A DNA stretch of 64,000 nt. Source: Corella eumyota (taxonomy: Eukaryota; Chordata; Ascidiacea; Phlebobranchia; Corellidae). The position numbers and the translations under genes were made by a program. The stretch spans positions 1,550,001 to 1,614,000 of the forward strand of contig OY720099.1 in the NCBI GenBank assembly GCA_963082875.1, read 5' to 3'. The notes under the pieces are model-generated. The model had not been told where the DNA came from, searched no databases, and saw nothing but the letters and a program-made list of their open reading frames with translations. This document shows, piece by piece, positions 62,501 to 64,000 of this stretch. Numbering within the stretch: position 1 is the stretch's first letter; every line of letters starts with the position of its first letter.

Positions 62501-64000
62501 TTAAAAAAGAGGTAATAATAGAAAGCATAAAGTGTTAAAAGTAAGGAGAAAATAAAATTAAACAAAACTAGTAGGTAGACGTGGCTTAAGAAATTAACCA
62601 CTTTATAGACACAAGGATATTATTAGAAAGTAATAAGGCGAAAAAAAGATTAAAGTTCTTTAAAATGGAACAGTCATTATTACCCTAAGGTTTATTATTT
62701 GTCAAAGTATTATATTAGCACGTACAAGCTTACTGTGGTTGCCATAACAAAACAAAACTTATAAAATTTGGTTTTACTTCGTATAACTTGCGGTTAATAT
62801 TTAAATAAGAGCCTGTAATACTAAGAATAAGTTGGCAGAAACCGTGAAATTCGAGGAACTAACGTACTAAGTTTAAATAACCATGTTTTAGGGGTAAAAA
62901 GTGTGCGCAATTCTAACTAATTGTGGTTCAAACTATAAACCTACCAATGCATGATGGAGCATAGCGCCAGCCTTTGGGTTTCGAAACCATAGCAACGGGT
63001 AATTCCCTAATAAGGACGGAAGAAGTTTCGAGATGAATTCGTTCATGTTCGATCGACATCCAAACTGCCCACCATGGACTTTCTTGTTGTACTGGAAACT
63101 TTAACGGGGTCTCTAGAATCACTTTTTTCACAATTTCACGGACCTAAGTTTTTGGGACAAAAAATTAATACAATAATCCAATAAGTTATCCAATAATTTT
63201 TTTTGAATTGTTAATAAGACAGGGTGTGCTGTTAGGGCGTATTTTTAAGCTATCTGTTAACGCAGGGCTCAAGGGCGAATAGTTTGGGATTTGTTGCGGC
63301 TCGAACCATAAACCTTTTGGCTGGTAGTTCGCTGCCATAACCGGTATACCAAACCACCGAACAAATTTGATGTAAAAAAGCTTATTTTAATGCATTTTAC
63401 GAGAACACAGTTAGCTCTAACTAAATGCTGTCAAAAGTTAAACAATAGGCAACTAAAACTAATTTTAAAATAGAATGTACAGAAAAATATTAAAAACTTA
63501 GTTTTATGTTTTTACCTTTCTTCTATATTCAACAACCTCCTGCAACGGGGGCCACTTAAACGACCCCCCCATGCGGAAATTCTCCGTGTCATCCCACGAC
63601 ATTTCGTCCACTCCAGTTTCAAACATGGCTTCCATGTCCTCGTTTACCCGATCCTGAAAAAATACCAATTAATTAATTCAATTAAGTTTATAAATATGCG
63701 ACACATTTGAGTAATGTCTGAGTTATTTTCGACAATTTTATAAACTTAATTATTAAATATGTGTCTGTCCTTTAAAAAAACACGACTTGAAATATCCTAA
63801 ACAAATGAAGAAATTTACAATACTTCAGTTCGTTTTCACATCAGTTACACTGCTTTAACATACAAGTAATTGCATTTACAATATAGTATTAGGCTAGATA
63901 ATATGTTTGAGACAGTTTTTTTAATTGTTATCTTTATAAAAGCCACAAAAACATATTAATAAAGAGCTAAAAAGATTAAAAACGTGCTGAAGTTTTTTTC
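56562..64000 (-). CDS. OVOA: OvoA ovothiol synthase (5-histidylcysteine sulfoxide synthase / methyltransferase), 5' end outside window
   Basis: Iron enzyme that couples histidine and cysteine with O2, with a C-terminal SAM methyltransferase making ovothiol A, a marine antioxidant. Exons seen: 63516-63653, 62945-63143, 62334-62448, 61885-62019, 61360-61497, 60523-60763, 59785-59949, 59059-59233, 58313-58587, 58101-58182, 57758-57855, 57318-57396, 56562-56749; about 675 aa. DinB-like part has the iron motif HERIHLE (HxxxHxE). FGE-sulfatase fold: WGWDNEYG, YLVTNREM, PMDWPAEVNYHEAKAFCKW, FGNVWVWTEDHF, GGSWIS and RRHF. Methyltransferase: SAM motif ILMVGCGTGRLAFEL, then WIPFELNDFSIVVNNFLDR. The last exon joins as NPK-AWILRSTELI and ends VSLWKPI. 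Missing: the first exon(s). A SINE lies in the last intron. Confidence 0.92.
56795..57083 (+). repeat. tRNA-derived SINE, family A, full length
   Basis: In the last OvoA intron, antisense to OvoA. About nine tenths identical by eye to the copy at 55705, with the same tail (CATCGAGGATAAAGATATAT). Confidence 0.85.
57537..57671 (-). repeat. tRNA-derived SINE, family A, 3' half
   Basis: Tail and part of the body on the minus strand in an OvoA intron (GGAAAGTCGAATGCGCGACC at the tail end). Confidence 0.75.
58262..58304 (+). repeat. SINE head fragment touching an OvoA splice donor
   Basis: TCCAGGGTTTGATTCCCACT is a B-box-like piece ending about 8 bp from the exon border at 58313. The donor itself (GTAAAAAAAA on the minus strand) is just outside it. 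Confidence 0.5.
58640..58790 (-). repeat. Second tRNA-like SINE (family B)
   Basis: Minus-strand B-box GGTTTCGGGTTCGAGCCGCA, then a body with TTGAGCCC and AGCTTAAACAAG-like segments. A second copy lies at 63215-63365. Unrelated in body to family A. Confidence 0.65.
58804..59025 (+). repeat. tRNA-derived SINE, family A, tail missing
   Basis: Clear head (GCAGCGTGGTGTAGTGGTCA) and B-box (CTTGGTTCGATCCCCACTG), body up to CTCTAGACTGGGCCGGTAAC, then lost; ends about 35 bp from the OvoA exon at 59059. Confidence 0.8.
59340..59425. repeat. 20-bp tandem repeat in an OvoA intron
   Basis: About four copies of GTCACATTATCACATTTTGA. A further direct repeat, two copies of TTAGAATCCCATGTTAAG, lies at 59485-59520. 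Confidence 0.85.
60101..60338. repeat. Diverged 130-bp tandem duplication in an OvoA intron
   Basis: Copy 1 at 60101-60208 and copy 2 at 60231-60338, both starting TTTTTATATAGAACAA and continuing GAATGTC, TTTGATC/TTGATC and CGACxTAACxAAATTC segments; clearly related but well diverged. Confidence 0.75.
62810..62870. repeat. Remnant of the 30-bp minisatellite family
   Basis: AATAAGTTGGCAGAAACCGT followed by GAAATTCGAGGAACTAACG resembles the degenerate units at 44196-44345. Confidence 0.4.
63215..63365 (-). repeat. Second tRNA-like SINE (family B), copy 2
   Basis: On the minus strand: GGTGGTTTGGTATACCGG head, GGTTTATGGTTCGAGCCGCA B-box, and TTGAGCCCTGCGTTAACAGA body, parallel to the copy at 58640-58790. 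Confidence 0.7.

Overview
The window is AT-rich animal nuclear DNA: multi-exon genes with GT-AG introns, short intergenic spaces and several families of short interspersed repeats. The gene set (a VLDLR/LDLR-type receptor with 8 class A repeats, TPCN2, TMEM243, TTK, POLG, GUF1, CC2D1, TTI2, NOP14, OvoA), the compactness, the tRNA-derived SINEs and the splice acceptors 12-23 nt before several start codons all fit an ascidian tunicate, most likely a Ciona species. The species is inferred; no sequence search was possible.

Layout. Minus strand 596-3994: 5' ten coding exons of NOP14, which continues past the left edge. 4594-6790 (-): RRM protein of the RBMX/hnRNP G type, with an NRF1-like palindrome upstream at 7841. 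8785-18754 (-): lipoprotein receptor in 20 exons, 912 aa. 19750-26284 (-): CC2D1 (Lgd family) in 20 exons. Then three plus-strand genes in a tight row: TTK/Mps1 kinase (27209-29215, intronless), mitochondrial DNA polymerase gamma POLG (29484-32822, intronless) and TMEM243 (33092-33947). GUF1 (34022-39345, -) converges on TMEM243 with only 74 nt between stop codons. TPCN2 (40157-46676, -) is followed by a tandem pair of secreted astacin proteases (47587-49693 and 50864-52924, +) with identical exon structure, then TTI2 (53620-56138, +), and convergent to it the ovothiol synthase OvoA (56562 to beyond 64000, -), whose 5' end lies outside the window.

Most genes are housekeeping: ribosome biogenesis, splicing, endosomal sorting, spindle checkpoint, mtDNA replication, mitochondrial translation, PIKK stability. 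The most notable items are the TTK-POLG-TMEM243 row, which looks like a trans-spliced operon (gaps of 268 and 269 nt, no AATAAA or ATTAAA in either gap, an acceptor just before each start); an out-of-frame ATG overlapping the POLG start; the astacin pair with an antistasin-like module ahead of the protease; a complete OvoA C-terminus; and a 47-bp tandem array grown from a SINE B-box.

Repeats: a tRNA-derived SINE of about 280 bp in both orientations, a second tRNA-like SINE, an unclassified repeat of about 180 bp, and minisatellites with 47, 30, 20 and 16 bp periods. I saw no CRISPR array, rRNA, convincing tRNA gene, LTR element or virus-like element.
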